Source of the DNA: Pseudomonas sp. PD9R
GTDB taxonomy: Bacteria; Pseudomonadota; Gammaproteobacteria; Pseudomonadales; Pseudomonadaceae
Reading direction: 5' to 3'
Length of the DNA: 64,000 nucleotides
NCBI RefSeq assembly: GCF_019200975.1
Contig: NZ_JAHTMR010000002.1
Span: forward strand, 124,001 to 188,000
This document shows, piece by piece, positions 1 to 9,129 of this stretch. Every line of letters begins with the position of its first letter. Positions within the stretch are counted from its first letter, which is position 1. The translations under genes and the position numbers were made by a program. The notes below the pieces were generated by a model. The model searched no databases. It had not been told where the DNA came from and was given only the letters and a program-made list of their open reading frames with translations.

Positions 1-789
1 AGCCTGGGCACCAGCGAGTCCCGTGGCCGTTATCGTGAAGCGCTGGTCGAGTTCCTGTCCGGGCATCTGGACAAGCTGGACGAAGACAGCCAGCGCCGCC
101 TGAAAACCAACCCGCTGCGCGTGCTCGACACCAAGAACGCCGATACCCAGGCGATTCTGGTTGATGCGCCGAAAATGGCCGACTACCTCGACGAAGAATC
201 CCGTGTGCACTTCGAGGGCCTGAAAGCTCGCCTTGACGCCGCCGGCATTCCTTATGTAATCAACCCGAAGCTGGTTCGCGGGCTTGATTACTACAGCAAG
301 ACCGTTTTCGAATGGGTCACCGACAAACTGGGCGCCCAGGGCACCGTATGTGCCGGTGGCCGTTACGACGGTCTGGTCGAGCAGATGGGCGGCAAGCCGA
401 CGGCTGGCGTAGGTTTCGCCATGGGTATCGAGCGCCTGGTGCTGCTGCTGGAAACCCTGGAACAGATTCCGGAAGAGATTTCCCGTCAGGTCGACTTCTA
501 CCTCTGCGCCTTCGGTGAAGCGGCCGAGCTGGCTGGTTTGACCTTGGCCGAGCGCGTGCGTGATCAGTTACCGAACCTGCGCCTGCAAGTGAATGCCGGC
601 GCCGGCAGCTTCAAAAGCCAGTTCAAGAAAGCCGACAAGAGCGGTGCGCTGTATGCACTGATCCTCGGTGACGACGAGATGGCCCAGCAAGTGGTAGGTT
701 TCAAACCCCTGCGTGGCCAGGGCGAACAACAAAGCATTGCCTGGGATGCGCTTGCCGCTCACCTGGCCACCTGCGTCGTGCAGGGTTGA
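1..789 (+). CDS. hisS: Histidyl-tRNA synthetase, 3' part (5' end outside window)
   Basis: This is the C-terminal 262 residues of class II histidyl-tRNA synthetase, a cytoplasmic enzyme that charges tRNA-His. The reading frame is open from base 1, so the gene starts upstream of the window. Visible signatures are the HisRS-specific histidine-binding segment [15 protein letters not shown], the [13 protein letters not shown] loop and class II motif 3 ([11 protein letters not shown]). These are followed by the anticodon-binding C-terminal domain, which ends at TGA 787-789. The next gene begins 42 bases downstream on the same strand, and hisS-yfgM-bamB-der is a common order in gamma-proteobacteria. 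The assignment is secure; only the N-terminal half is missing because of the window edge. Confidence 0.97.
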   Translation, partial: SLGTSESRGRYREALVEFLSGHLDKLDEDSQRRLKTNPLRVLDTKNADTQAILVDAPKMADYLDEESRVHFEGLKARLDAAGIPYVINPKLVRGLDYYSKTVFEWVTDKLGAQGTVCAGGRYDGLVEQMGGKPTAGVGFAMGIERLVLLLETLEQIPEEISRQVDFYLCAFGEAAELAGLTLAERVRDQLPNLRLQVNAGAGSFKSQFKKADKSGALYALILGDDEMAQQVVGFKPLRGQGEQQSIAWDALAAHLATCVVQG

Positions 790-831
790 AGCTGTCATAA
801 ACAGCCGATTTAGCGATTAAGGAGTATTGGG

Positions 832-1473
832 GTGTCGAGTACCGAAGACGAACAGCTGGCGGATTTGAAGGACTGGTGGTCACGCAACGGCAAGCCCCTG
901 GTCACTGGCGGCCTGTTGGCGCTGGTCATCGTGTTCGGCTGGCAAGCCTTTCACAAGTATCAGAGTAATCAGTCGCAAGGCGCCTCGATGCTCTATCAGC
1001 AACTGCTGGAAACCACGCTGACGCCTGACGGCAAGCCTGACGCAGCCCGTGTTTCCGACCTGGCCGGCAAGCTCAACAGCGAGTTCGGTGGCAGTGCCTA
1101 TGCGCAATACGGCAGCCTGTTCGTGGCGAAAGTCGCCGTCGACAGCGGCAAGCTGGATGACGCAGCCAGCGAGCTGAAAGCCATTACCGCGAAACCGGCC
1201 AACCCGGCATTGGGCGAAATCGCCCGTCAGCGCCTGGCACAGGTACTGGCTGCGCAGAACAAGGCCGATGAAGCCCTGAAACTGCTCGAAGGCGATGCTG
1301 ACAAGGCATTCCTGGCCACTCGCGAAGAACTCAAGGGCGACCTGCTGGTACAGCTGGGTCGTAACGATGAAGCGCACGCGGCGTATCAAAAAGCCAAGGC
1401 GGCACTGTCGGATGAAGCGGCGGTCGGTGGCCTACAAATCAAGCTGGACGATCTGGCCAAAGGGGATGCGTGA
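832..1473 (+). CDS. YfgM-family tetratricopeptide protein, SecYEG ancillary factor
   Basis: This 213-residue protein has a short acidic cytoplasmic N-terminus, one membrane segment at about residues 22-42 (PLVTGGLLALVIVFGWQAF) and a periplasmic alanine-rich helical domain of the TPR_21 type. That is the architecture of E. coli YfgM, which associates with the SecYEG translocon and the chaperone PpiD and helps hand over exported proteins. The start is GTG 832, preceded by AAGGAG at about 820. Its 3' end overlaps the bamB start by 8 bases, suggesting co-translation with the next envelope-assembly gene. The function is inferred from family and position; the gene is clearly real. Confidence 0.9.
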   Translation: MSSTEDEQLADLKDWWSRNGKPLVTGGLLALVIVFGWQAFHKYQSNQSQGASMLYQQLLETTLTPDGKPDAARVSDLAGKLNSEFGGSAYAQYGSLFVAKVAVDSGKLDDAASELKAITAKPANPALGEIARQRLAQVLAAQNKADEALKLLEGDADKAFLATREELKGDLLVQLGRNDEAHAAYQKAKAALSDEAAVGGLQIKLDDLAKGDA

Positions 1474-2617
1474 CGTGATCCGTTGGAAACATGCAGCATT
1501 GCTGGCTCTGGCCGTTTTGGCCGCGGGTTGCAGCAGCAACAGCAAAAAAGAACTGCCTCCGGCCGAACTGGTCGACTTCAAGGAAGAAGTGGTTCTGCAT
1601 AAAGAGTGGAGTCGTTCGATCGGTGACGGTCAGGGCGAAACCTACAACATGCTGGTTCCTGCAATCGATGGCGATACCATCTACGCCGCCGATGTTACCG
1701 GCGTGGTGATGGCGCTGGATCGCAGCAACGGCGACGTCAAATGGAAGAAAGATCTCGAACTGCCTGTTTCCGGCGCCGTTGGCGTGGGTTACGGGCTGCT
1801 GACGATCGGCACGCTCAAGGGTGAAATCGTTGCCCTGGACGCTATCAACGGCGAAGAGAAATGGCGCGCTCGCGTGTCCAGTGAAGTCCTCGCACCACCG
1901 GCCAACAACGGTGATGTGGTGGTGGTTCAAACCCAGGACGACCGTCTGATCGGTCTGGATGCCGCTACCGGCAACCAGCGCTGGTTGTATGACAGCACTC
2001 CGGCAGTACTGACCCTGCGCGGTACCAGTGCGCCGATCGTGACCAACCACCTTGCAGTGGCTGGCCTGTCGACCGGTAAAGTGGTCGCGCTCAACATTTC
2101 CAACGGCGTGCCGGTGTGGGAACAGCGTGTAGCGATCCCGCAAGGTCGTTCGGAACTGGAGCGCGTTGTCGACATCGACGGCGGCCTGCTGCTGTCCGGC
2201 GGCACACTGTACGTTGCAAGTTACCAGGGTCGTGTTGCGGCGCTGGACCTGGAAAGCGGTCGTCAGCTTTGGCAGCGTGATGCTTCCAGCTACGCCGGTG
2301 TCGCCCAGGGTTTTGGCAGCGTCTACGTGAGCCTGGCTTCGGGCACCGTTGAAGGCGTCGACGAGCGTTCCACCACAGCCTTGTGGAGCAACGACTCGCT
2401 GGCTCGCCGTCAACTGTCGGCTCCGGAGGTGTTCTCCAGCTACGTTGCAGTCGGTGACCTGGAAGGTTACCTGCATCTGCTGAGTCAGGTAGACGGTCGA
2501 TTCGTCGGCCGCGAGCGCATCGATAGCGACGGCCTGCGTGCCCGTCCGCTGGTGGTGGGTGACACGATTTATGTATTTGGTAACAGCGGCAAACTGGAAG
2601 CCCTGACCATTAAGTAA
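1466..2617 (+). CDS. bamB: Outer-membrane protein assembly lipoprotein BamB
   Basis: This 383-residue lipoprotein of the BAM complex helps BamA insert beta-barrel proteins into the outer membrane. The N-terminus is a lipoprotein signal with lipobox LAAGC, the lipidated cysteine being residue 22. The rest is a run of PQQ-like beta-propeller blades (for example LDRSNGDVKWKK, LDAATGNQRWLY, LDLESGRQLWQR), as expected for the eight-bladed BamB propeller. I chose ATG 1466, which overlaps the yfgM stop; GTG 1475 is an alternative that also keeps the signal peptide. A longer in-frame extension upstream would destroy the signal peptide and is rejected. A weak hairpin at 2630-2649 follows the gene. Confidence 0.95.
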   Translation: MRDVIRWKHAALLALAVLAAGCSSNSKKELPPAELVDFKEEVVLHKEWSRSIGDGQGETYNMLVPAIDGDTIYAADVTGVVMALDRSNGDVKWKKDLELPVSGAVGVGYGLLTIGTLKGEIVALDAINGEEKWRARVSSEVLAPPANNGDVVVVQTQDDRLIGLDAATGNQRWLYDSTPAVLTLRGTSAPIVTNHLAVAGLSTGKVVALNISNGVPVWEQRVAIPQGRSELERVVDIDGGLLLSGGTLYVASYQGRVAALDLESGRQLWQRDASSYAGVAQGFGSVYVSLASGTVEGVDERSTTALWSNDSLARRQLSAPEVFSSYVAVGDLEGYLHLLSQVDGRFVGRERIDSDGLRARPLVVGDTIYVFGNSGKLEALTIK

Positions 2618-2670
2618 AGGTTTGACTATGCTTGGGTTTAACCCCAAGCGGCTTCACCTGTATTGATGAA

Positions 2671-2771
2671 TGTAGGAGCGGGCTTGCTCGCGATGGACTT
2701 CAACGATTACGTTGGCACCCTGAATAAACGCGGTGTTCTTGCGTTTATCGCGAGCAAGCTCGCTCCTGCAG
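2671..2771. repeat. REP pair, GCGAGC family (R1)
   Basis: Inverted pair starting TGTAGGAGCGGGCTTGCTCG and ending CGAGCAAGCTCGCTCCTGCAG, between bamB and the hairpin in front of der. One of about 20 paired elements in the window. Confidence 0.9.
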
Positions 2772-2800
2772 ACAAACACACGGTGATTGCCCCGAGCACC

Positions 2801-2828
2801 AGCCGCTGCCTCGCAGCGGCTTTTGTAT
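2801..2828 (+). terminator. Rho-independent terminator-like hairpin between bamB and der
   Basis: An 8-bp perfect stem (AGCCGCTG / CAGCGGCT) with loop CCTCG is followed by TTTGTATTTT. It ends only about 28 bases before the der start codon, so it should end bamB transcription or act within a der leader. Confidence 0.7.
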
Positions 2829-2856
2829 TTTCTGAAATAACGAAGTGGAGAGCCGC

Positions 2857-4326
2857 ATGGTTCCCGTAATCGCCCTGGTGGGCCGACCGAACGTCGGCAA
2901 GTCCACCTTGTTCAACCGCCTGACCAGGACTCGTGACGCCATCGTCGGCGACTTGTCCGGTCTGACCCGTGATCGCCAATACGGTGAGGCCAAGTGGCAA
3001 GGGCGTTCCTACATTCTGGTCGACACCGGCGGTATCTCCGGTGACGAGCACGGTATGGACGAAAAAATGGCCGAGCAGTCACTGCTGGCCATTGAAGAAG
3101 CAGATGTTGTTCTGTTCCTGGTAGATGCCAAGGCCGGTTTCACCGCTGCCGACCAGATGATCGCCGAGCATTTGCGCAAACGTAACAAGCGTTCCTACGT
3201 GGTTGCCAACAAGGTCGACAACATCGACCCTGAAATGGCCCGCGCCGAGTTCGCCCCGTTGGGCATGGGTCACGCCATTCCGATCGCCGGTGCTCACGGT
3301 CGTGGCATCACCCAGATGCTGGAAATCGCCCTGAGCGACTTCCCGAAAGACGAAGAAGAGCTGGAAGAAGGCGAGGAAGAGATCGTTGCCGAAGGCGAGG
3401 AAGCCAAGCGCATTCCTGGCCCTAGCGAAAAAGACGGGATCAAGATTGCCATCATCGGCCGTCCGAACGTCGGCAAGTCGACGCTGGTCAACCGCATGCT
3501 CGGTGAAGACCGGGTAATCGTCTACGACCAACCCGGCACCACTCGCGACAGCATCTACATCCCGTTCGAGCGTAACGACGAGAAGTACACGCTGATCGAC
3601 ACCGCCGGTGTGCGCAAGCGCGGCAAGATCCACGAAGAAGTTGAAAAGTTCTCCGTGGTCAAAACCCTGCAGGCGATCAAAGACGCCAACGTGGTGATCT
3701 TCGTGATGGATGCCCGCGAAGGCGTGGTGGACCACGATCTCAACCTGCTGGGCTTCGCCATTGAATCGGGTCGTGCGCTGGTTATCGCGATCAACAAGTG
3801 GGATGGCATGACGCCAAGCGAGCGTGACTTCGTGAAGGTCGAGCTGCAACGTCGACTGTTCTTCGTTGACTACGCCGACATCCACTTCATCTCGGCGCTG
3901 CACGGTACTGGCGTGGGCAACCTCTACGCCTCGGTACAGAACTCGTTCAAGTCCGCGGTTACCCGCTGGCCGACCAACCGTCTGACCTCGATCCTGGAAG
4001 ATGCGGTCGGCGAGCACGCGCCACCGATGGTCAACAATCGCCGGATCAAGCTGCGTTATGCGCACTTGGGTGGTGCGAACCCGCCGATCATCGTGATTCA
4101 CGGTAACCAGATCGAGAAGGTGCCGAAGTCTTACGTGCGTTACCTGGAAAACACTTACCGTCGTGTCCTCAAGCTGGTCGGTACGCCGATCCGCATCGAG
4201 TTCAAGGGCGGCGAGAACCCGTACGAAGGCAACAAGAACTCGCTCACCGACCGTCAGGTCAACAAGAAGCGTCGCATGATGTCGCACCACAAAAAGGCCG
4301 ACAAGAAACGCCGCGATAAGAAGTAA
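2857..4326 (+). CDS. der: Ribosome-assembly GTPase Der (EngA)
   Basis: This 489-residue essential GTPase has two tandem G domains and takes part in 50S subunit maturation. Both P-loops read GRPNVGKS, one at residues 9-16 and one near residue 202. The second domain also has NKWD, and the two are joined by a very acidic linker ([10 protein letters not shown]). A C-terminal KH-like domain ends in a lysine/arginine-rich tail ([13 protein letters not shown]). The ATG at 2857 is preceded by GTGGAG at a good ribosome-binding distance. The in-frame GTG 2845 would overlap that site and is not preferred. A terminator-like hairpin lies immediately upstream, so the gene may have its own promoter. Confidence 0.97.
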   Translation: MVPVIALVGRPNVGKSTLFNRLTRTRDAIVGDLSGLTRDRQYGEAKWQGRSYILVDTGGISGDEHGMDEKMAEQSLLAIEEADVVLFLVDAKAGFTAADQMIAEHLRKRNKRSYVVANKVDNIDPEMARAEFAPLGMGHAIPIAGAHGRGITQMLEIALSDFPKDEEELEEGEEEIVAEGEEAKRIPGPSEKDGIKIAIIGRPNVGKSTLVNRMLGEDRVIVYDQPGTTRDSIYIPFERNDEKYTLIDTAGVRKRGKIHEEVEKFSVVKTLQAIKDANVVIFVMDAREGVVDHDLNLLGFAIESGRALVIAINKWDGMTPSERDFVKVELQRRLFFVDYADIHFISALHGTGVGNLYASVQNSFKSAVTRWPTNRLTSILEDAVGEHAPPMVNNRRIKLRYAHLGGANPPIIVIHGNQIEKVPKSYVRYLENTYRRVLKLVGTPIRIEFKGGENPYEGNKNSLTDRQVNKKRRMMSHHKKADKKRRDKK

Positions 4327-4337
4327 CGCCGCGCTTC

Positions 4338-4415
4338 TGTAGGAGCTGCCGCAGGCTTCGATCTTTTGATTTTAAGAACAAGATCAAAAGATCGCAGCCT
4401 TCGGCAGCTCTACAG
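4338..4415. repeat. REP pair, GCTGCCG family (R2)
   Basis: Inverted pair TGTAGGAGCTGCCGCAGGCT ... GATCGCAGCCTTCGGCAGCT just after der. The second outer arm has lost one base (CTCTACAG instead of CTCCTACAG). Confidence 0.9.
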
Positions 4416-4426
4416 GGTTCGATCAT

Positions 4427-4456
4427 AAAAGGGTGCTCAGCAGAGCGCCCTTTTTT
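4427..4456 (+). terminator. Terminator after der
   Basis: The stem GGGTGCTC / GAGCGCCC (one G-U pair) has a 4-base loop and is followed by TTTTTT. It lies between the REP pair and the aminotransferase gene. Confidence 0.8.
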
Positions 4457-4531
4457 GCGTCTGGCGGTTTGATGCTTGACCGCTTACAGCTTGTCGCTTG
4501 AAACTTGCAGCTCACCTGCAGGGGCTCACCG

Positions 4532-5680
4532 ATGATCACCAGTAAGCTGCCGAATGTCGGCATCACTATCTTCACTCAGATGTCTCAGCTCGCGGCGCAG
4601 ACCGGCGCGCTCAATCTGTCCCAGGGTTTTCCTGATTTCGATGCCCCGCAGGCCCTGTGCGATGCGGTCGGTCGGCATATTGCCAGCGGCCACAACCAAT
4701 ATTCGCCGATGACCGGCTTACCGGCATTGCGTCAACAGATTGCGACGAAGATTGCCCGCAGCTATGGCGTCAATGTGGATGCCGATCACGAAGTGACGGT
4801 CACCCCCGGCGCGACCCAGGCGATCTTCTGTGCCATTCAGGCAGTTATCCACAATGGCGATGAAGTGATCGTGTTCGATCCAGCCTATGACAGTTACGAA
4901 CCTTCGGTGGAGCTGGCCGGTGGTCGTTGCGTGCATGTGCAGTTGGGACTGAATGACTTCTCCATCGATTTCCAGAGGCTCGCCGAAGCCCTGAGTCCGC
5001 GAACGCGGATGATCATCCTCAACACCCCGCACAACCCCAGCGGCGCACTGATCAGCCGTGCCGAGCTGGATCAATTGGCGGCATTGATCCGTAATCGAGA
5101 CATCTACGTGGTCAGCGACGAGGTCTACGAACACTTGGTGTACGACGGTGTGCCGCACGCCAGCGTGCTGAATCATGAAGAGTTGTATCAGCGCGCCTTC
5201 GTGGTCAGCTCTTTCGGCAAGACCTACCATGTCACTGGCTGGAAAACCGGCTACGTGGTCGCTCCGCCGGCACTCACGGCGGAGCTGCGCAAGGTGCACC
5301 AGTACGTCAGTTTCTGCGGCGTCACGCCACTTCAATACGCCCTGGCCGATTACATGGCCGAGCATCCGGAACACGTCGAAGAACTGCCGGGCTTTTACCA
5401 GGCCAAGCGCGATTTGTTCTGCGATCTGCTGGCGCCGTCGCGATTCACTTTCACTCGGGTGACCGGCACCTATTTCCAGTTGGTCGATTACTCGCAGATC
5501 CGGCCGGACCTCAATGACGTCGAGATGGCCCTGTGGATGACCCGCGAGCATGGCGTGGCGAGTATCCCGATATCGGTGTTCTACCAGACACCACCCGAAG
5601 GCCAGCGCCTGGTGCGACTGTGCTTTGCCAAACGCGAGGAGACCCTGCGCGAAGCAGCGGAAAAACTATGCGTGATCTGA
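4532..5680 (+). CDS. Class I/II PLP aminotransferase, YbdL (methionine aminotransferase) type
   Basis: This 382-residue cytoplasmic PLP enzyme closely resembles E. coli YbdL, which transaminates methionine and aromatic amino acids onto 2-oxo acids. It shows the family N-terminus (SKLPNVGITIFTQMSQLA, LSQGFPDFDAP), the NTPHNPSGA loop and the PLP-binding lysine K230 in SFGKTYHVTGWKTGY. I placed the start at ATG 4532, which matches the family N-terminus; an in-frame upstream TTG is unlikely. Its stop overlaps the start of the omega-amidase gene by 13 bases. The pairing suggests one unit in which glutamine is the amino donor and the resulting 2-oxoglutaramate is hydrolysed by the second enzyme. 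That link is inferred. Confidence 0.92.
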   Translation: MITSKLPNVGITIFTQMSQLAAQTGALNLSQGFPDFDAPQALCDAVGRHIASGHNQYSPMTGLPALRQQIATKIARSYGVNVDADHEVTVTPGATQAIFCAIQAVIHNGDEVIVFDPAYDSYEPSVELAGGRCVHVQLGLNDFSIDFQRLAEALSPRTRMIILNTPHNPSGALISRAELDQLAALIRNRDIYVVSDEVYEHLVYDGVPHASVLNHEELYQRAFVVSSFGKTYHVTGWKTGYVVAPPALTAELRKVHQYVSFCGVTPLQYALADYMAEHPEHVEELPGFYQAKRDLFCDLLAPSRFTFTRVTGTYFQLVDYSQIRPDLNDVEMALWMTREHGVASIPISVFYQTPPEGQRLVRLCFAKREETLREAAEKLCVI

Positions 5681-6459
5681 GTGCATTGCCGAATCTGACC
5701 GTTGCGCTGATTCAGACCTCCTTGGCCTGGCATGACCGTCAGGCCAATCTGGAGCATTTCGAGCCCTTGCTGGAACAGGCGCGCGGCGCGGACCTGATTG
5801 TCCTGCCGGAGATGTTCACGACCGGTTTCTCCATGGAGTCCGAGACCCTCGCCGAGCCGGAAAACGGCCCCGCCAGCAAATGGATGCGGGCTCAGGCGTC
5901 GAAGCTTGATGCGGTGATCACTGGCAGCGTCATCGTTCAGGCTGCCGATGGCAGTCACCGCAATCGTCTGTTGTGGGCGCGACCCGACGGTGAGGTATGG
6001 CACTACGACAAGCGCCATCTGTTTCGCATGGCCGGCGAGCACAACCACTACACCCCCGGCGAACGCCAGGTGCAGTTCGAACTCAAGGGCTGGCGAGTGC
6101 GGCCGCTGATTTGCTACGACCTGCGTTTCCCGGTGTGGAGTCGTGACGCTCAGGACACTGACTTGCTGCTGTACACGGCCAATTGGCCGGGCGCGCGGCG
6201 CCAGCACTGGAACCGCTTGCTGCCGGCGCGGGCGATCGAGAACCTGTGCTATGTGGCGGCAGTGAATCGCATCGGCACCGATGGCAAAGGCTTCGCGTAT
6301 ACCGGCGACAGTCAGGTGCTGGATTTCCAGGGTGAGACGTTGCTCAGTGCCGGGGAGGCGGATGGGGTATTCAAGGTGGTTTTGGATGCGGCGGAACTGG
6401 CGGCTTATCGCACGCGGTTTCCGGCGAATCTGGATGCCGATACCTTCGAGTTCACCTGA
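5668..6459 (+). CDS. Carbon-nitrogen hydrolase, omega-amidase (YafV/NIT2 type)
   Basis: This 263-residue nitrilase-superfamily amidase has the catalytic triad visible as E48 (LPEMF), K115 (YDKRHLF) and C149 (ICYDLRFPVW). The family hydrolyses alpha-keto acid omega-amides such as 2-oxoglutaramate and 2-oxosuccinamate, completing glutamine-transaminase reactions that include methionine salvage. The ATG at 5668 lies inside the end of the aminotransferase gene, so translation is probably coupled. Longer in-frame starts upstream are overlap artefacts. No signal peptide is visible, so it is cytoplasmic. A REP pair directly follows the stop codon. Confidence 0.92.
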   Translation: MRDLSALPNLTVALIQTSLAWHDRQANLEHFEPLLEQARGADLIVLPEMFTTGFSMESETLAEPENGPASKWMRAQASKLDAVITGSVIVQAADGSHRNRLLWARPDGEVWHYDKRHLFRMAGEHNHYTPGERQVQFELKGWRVRPLICYDLRFPVWSRDAQDTDLLLYTANWPGARRQHWNRLLPARAIENLCYVAAVNRIGTDGKGFAYTGDSQVLDFQGETLLSAGEADGVFKVVLDAAELAAYRTRFPANLDADTFEFT

Positions 6460-6464
6460 TCCCT

Positions 6465-6539
6465 AAAAGATCGCAGCCTTCGGCAGCTCCTGCAGAGGGC
6501 ACATTTCAATGTAGTAACTGCCGAAGGCTGCGATCTTTG
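6465..6539. repeat. REP pair, GCTGCCG family (R3)
   Basis: Inverted pair AGATCGCAGCCTTCGGCAGC ... CTGCCGAAGGCTGCGATCTT between convergent omega-amidase and leuA. The outer GTAGGAG arm of the second half is altered to GTAGTAA. Confidence 0.85.
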
Positions 6540-6560
6540 GATCTTCAAACCACACAATCA

Positions 6561-6594
6561 AAAAGGCCCCGAGGTTCTCACCCCGGGGCCTTTT
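6561..6594 (-). terminator. leuA terminator
   Basis: The stem GGCCCCG / CGGGGCC is flanked by AAAA and TTTT. Read on the minus strand it follows the leuA stop codon by about 17 bases and has a U-tract; with A and T runs on both sides it may also stop transcription from the plus strand. Confidence 0.85.
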
Positions 6595-6610
6595 GTGTTT
6601 CAGCGAAGGC

Positions 6611-8290
6611 TTACGCCGCTTTCGCTTCCGGCTGGCTCAGGGAGCGGTTCAGTGCGCTGAACAGGGCCTTGAAGCTGGCGGTGGTGATGTTTTCGTCGAT
6701 GCCGACACCGTGCACCGCACGTTCACCGTTCACTCGCAGTTCAATGTAGGCCGCAGCCTTGGCATTGGTGCCCGCGCCGATGGCGTGTTCGTTGTAGTCC
6801 ATGATTTCCACCGGGATTGGCAAACCGGCCACCAGTGCTTCCAGCGCGCCATTGCCCTTGCCGCGCCAGTGCAGGTTGGTTTCGCCCTGGCCTTGGCTGG
6901 CGACTTCGACTTCGACGGCGCTGTTGCCGTTCTCTTCCTGCAAACGATGGCTGACCAGCGCGTACGGTGTGTTGGCCTGCAAGTACTCGCTGTGCAGCAG
7001 CGCGTGGATCTGCTGGGCGGTCATTTCCAGGCCCAGGCGATCGGTTTCACGCTGCACGACCTGGCTGAACTCGATCTGCATGCGACGCGGCAGGCTGATG
7101 CCGTATTCCTGTTCCAACAGGTAAGCGATACCGCCCTTGCCCGACTGGCTGTTGACGCGGATCACCGCCTCGTAGCTGCGGCCGATGTCGGCCGGGTCGA
7201 TCGGCAAGTACGGCACTTCCCACAGGGCGTCGGGTTTCTGCTGGGCGAAGCCCTTGCGAATGGCGTCCTGGTGAGAACCGGAGAACGCGGTGTGAACCAG
7301 GTCGCCGACGTATGGATGACGTGGGTGCACCTGGATCTGGTTGCACTCTTCGACAACTTTGCGCACGCCGTCGATATCCGAGAAGTCCAGCTCAGGGTGC
7401 ACGCCCTGGGTGTAGAGGTTCAATGCCACAGTCACCAGATCGACGTTACCGGTGCGTTCGCCGTTGCCAAACAGGCAGCCTTCGACACGGTCGGCACCGG
7501 CCATCAGGCCCAGTTCGGTGGCGGCAACGCCGGTGCCACGGTCGTTGTGGGTGTGCAGGCTGATGATCACGCTGTCACGACGGTTGATGTGACGGCCGAA
7601 CCATTCGATCTGGTCGGCATAGATGTTCGGGGTCGCGCATTCGACGGTGGCCGGCAAGTTGAGGATCATCTTGTGCTCAGGCGTCGGGTTCCAGACCTCG
7701 ATCACCGCATCACAGACTTCCTTGGCGAACTCCAGTTCGGTGGCGCTGAAGGTTTCCGGCGAGTACTCGAAGGTCCACTCGGTGTCTGGTTGCATGGCCG
7801 CGTATTTGACGAACAGCTTGGCGGCGTTCACGGCGATGGCCTTGATCCCGTCTTTGTCCTGGTTGAAGACAATGCGGCGGAAGGAAGGGGAGGTCGCGTT
7901 GTACAGGTGAACGATGGCTTTCTTCGCCCCGCGCAGGGATTCGAAAGTCCGTTCGATCAGGTCTTCACGACCCTGGGTCAGCACCTGAATAGTAGTGTCG
8001 TCCGGAATGTGTTTGCCTTCGATCAGGGTACGCACGAAGTCGAAGTCGGTTTGCGAAGCGGCCGGGAAAGACGCTTCGATTTCCTTCACGCCCACTTGCA
8101 CCAGGGTTTTCCAGAAACGCAGCTTCTTGACCGCGTCCATCGGTTCGATCAGCGACTGGTTACCGTCACGCAGGTCGGAGCTGCACCAGATCGGCGCGGC
8201 GGTGATGGTCTTCGACGGCCAGGTACGATCCGGGATGTCGATCGTCGGGAACGCGCGGTATTTCGAAGACGGGTCTTTGAGCATGCTCAT
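6611..8290 (-). CDS. leuA: 2-isopropylmalate synthase
   Basis: This 559-residue enzyme of the first committed step of leucine synthesis condenses acetyl-CoA with 2-oxoisovalerate. It shows the HMGL-like catalytic start ([17 protein letters not shown]), the metal-site segment SLHTHNDRG, the [11 protein letters not shown] loop, and a C-terminal LeuA dimer/regulatory domain where leucine feedback binds in this family. Its length matches the long LeuA form common in Pseudomonas. The start [14 protein letters not shown] has GGATTACCTCC just upstream on the minus strand. Upstream lie a small leader ORF (8381-8458) and alternative hairpins, so expression is probably set by attenuation. Confidence 0.97.
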   Translation of the reverse strand: MSMLKDPSSKYRAFPTIDIPDRTWPSKTITAAPIWCSSDLRDGNQSLIEPMDAVKKLRFWKTLVQVGVKEIEASFPAASQTDFDFVRTLIEGKHIPDDTTIQVLTQGREDLIERTFESLRGAKKAIVHLYNATSPSFRRIVFNQDKDGIKAIAVNAAKLFVKYAAMQPDTEWTFEYSPETFSATELEFAKEVCDAVIEVWNPTPEHKMILNLPATVECATPNIYADQIEWFGRHINRRDSVIISLHTHNDRGTGVAATELGLMAGADRVEGCLFGNGERTGNVDLVTVALNLYTQGVHPELDFSDIDGVRKVVEECNQIQVHPRHPYVGDLVHTAFSGSHQDAIRKGFAQQKPDALWEVPYLPIDPADIGRSYEAVIRVNSQSGKGGIAYLLEQEYGISLPRRMQIEFSQVVQRETDRLGLEMTAQQIHALLHSEYLQANTPYALVSHRLQEENGNSAVEVEVASQGQGETNLHWRGKGNGALEALVAGLPIPVEIMDYNEHAIGAGTNAKAAAYIELRVNGERAVHGVGIDENITTASFKALFSALNRSLSQPEAKAA

Positions 8291-8311
8291 GGAGGTAATC
8301 CTTATTGTGTG

Positions 8312-8329
8312 GGCCGAAAAAAGGCGGCC
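8312..8329 (-). promoter_or_regulatory. leuA: Putative attenuator or anti-terminator hairpin in the leuA leader
   Basis: On the minus strand the leader RNA has GGCCG-CCTTTTTT-CGGCC, a 5-bp GC stem whose loop holds a run of six U. The GCCGC just before the U-run can instead pair with GCGGC at 8373-8377, immediately after the leader-peptide stop. The second pairing would place a stem directly before the U-tract like a terminator, so the two folds are mutually exclusive. Seen by eye; no folding energy was computed. Confidence 0.5.
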
Positions 8330-8380
8330 TGCCGGTGGATCGAATGTTCTGGGGTAGAGCGTAAGACGAGGCGCCGCGAT

Positions 8381-8458
8381 TCAGCCCGGCAGTCGTGCGC
8401 TGACGAGGCACAGGCTGCGGTGCTGGCGAAGCTGAATGAGGGTGTGTGAGGTTTTCAT
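8381..8458 (-). CDS. leuA leader peptide, 25 aa
   Basis: This small ORF lies 90 bases upstream of leuA on the same strand. ATG is preceded by GAAGG and the ORF ends in TGA. The product begins MKTSHTLIQL and ends in ...RLPG. Leucines are at positions 7, 10, 16, 18 and 23, five of 25 residues, together with several arginines and histidines. The leucines are not consecutive as in the E. coli leu leader, but their density, position and the alternative hairpins that follow fit a translation-controlled attenuator sensing leucyl-tRNA. Arrest of the ribosome by the nascent C-terminus is another possibility. The ORF lies outside leuA itself and has its own start and SD-like site. Confidence 0.65.
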   Translation of the reverse strand: MKTSHTLIQLRQHRSLCLVSARLPG

Positions 8459-8678
8459 GCCTTCAACCCTAACCGCGGGGGGGAAGGATGGCAAGCAGTC
8501 GAAAAAAATTGAGAGGAATACTCGTGAAGACGTGTTTATCGAGATTTTATTGCTCCGGATTGCGTCGATTGTGTGGATGTTTGCGTAAGGGTTGAGCGAT
8601 GCGCAATCGAGGTGTCTGGTGTCGGAACGTATTGGCGCAGCTATGCTTAAAGCCCCGAGTGGCAAGCAGGAGTCGGCA

Positions 8679-9035
8679 ATGAATGAGTCCGATTGGAAGC
8701 TTTATTGCGTATTACGCCCGTTGGCCCATGAGCGGATGTGCGTGCGGATCATGGCGGATGTCGAGAAGACGGTGCTGGATAAAAGCGTCTCGCCCTACGA
8801 GCGGATAGATGCGAGCGAAGAACTGCTCAAGGCTGGTCAGAAGGAGCTGTACTGGGCGTTTGGCGTCTTCAGGTTTTCACGGCATGAAGCGCGCTCGCAC
8901 TTGCTGGGGTTGTGTGCCCGGGAGTTGATCACGGCTGAGGAGTTGAAGGGCTTTTCAGCCGAAACCCAGGAGTGGATCAGACACTGTCTGGCGGATCGGG
9001 AGGTTCATGGGATCGAAGACCTGGAAGCCGAGTAA
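8679..9035 (+). CDS. Conserved hypothetical protein, 118 aa
   Basis: This small soluble, mainly helical protein begins MNESDWKLYCVLRPLAHERM and ends IEDLEAE. I do not recognise a domain or catalytic motif. ATG 8679 is chosen because AGGAG stands 7 bases upstream; an ATG at 8643 is in frame but has a poorer site. Charged residues dominate (many E, R and K), there is no signal peptide or membrane segment, and three cysteines are scattered. It stands alone between leuA and the M23 peptidase gene, followed directly by a REP pair. The codon use looks like that of its neighbours, so it is probably a genuine genus-level gene of unknown role. Confidence 0.7.
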   Translation: MNESDWKLYCVLRPLAHERMCVRIMADVEKTVLDKSVSPYERIDASEELLKAGQKELYWAFGVFRFSRHEARSHLLGLCARELITAEELKGFSAETQEWIRHCLADREVHGIEDLEAE

Positions 9036-9044
9036 CGCCTTGCA

Positions 9045-9124
9045 AAAAAGATCGCAGCCTTCGGCAACTCCTACATTGAAATGCGATCCCCTGTAGGAGC
9101 TGCCGAAGGCTGTGATCTTTCGAT
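9045..9124. repeat. REP pair, GCTGCCG family (R4)
   Basis: Inverted pair AGATCGCAGCCTTCGGCAAC ... CTGCCGAAGGCTGTGATCTT between convergent genes. One stem base differs in each arm. Confidence 0.88.
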
Positions 9125-9129
9125 CTTAC

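Noticed and set aside
2663..2869. Small ORFs at 2663-2869 and 53648-53926
   Set aside because: They are translations across REP pairs and hairpins, not genes.
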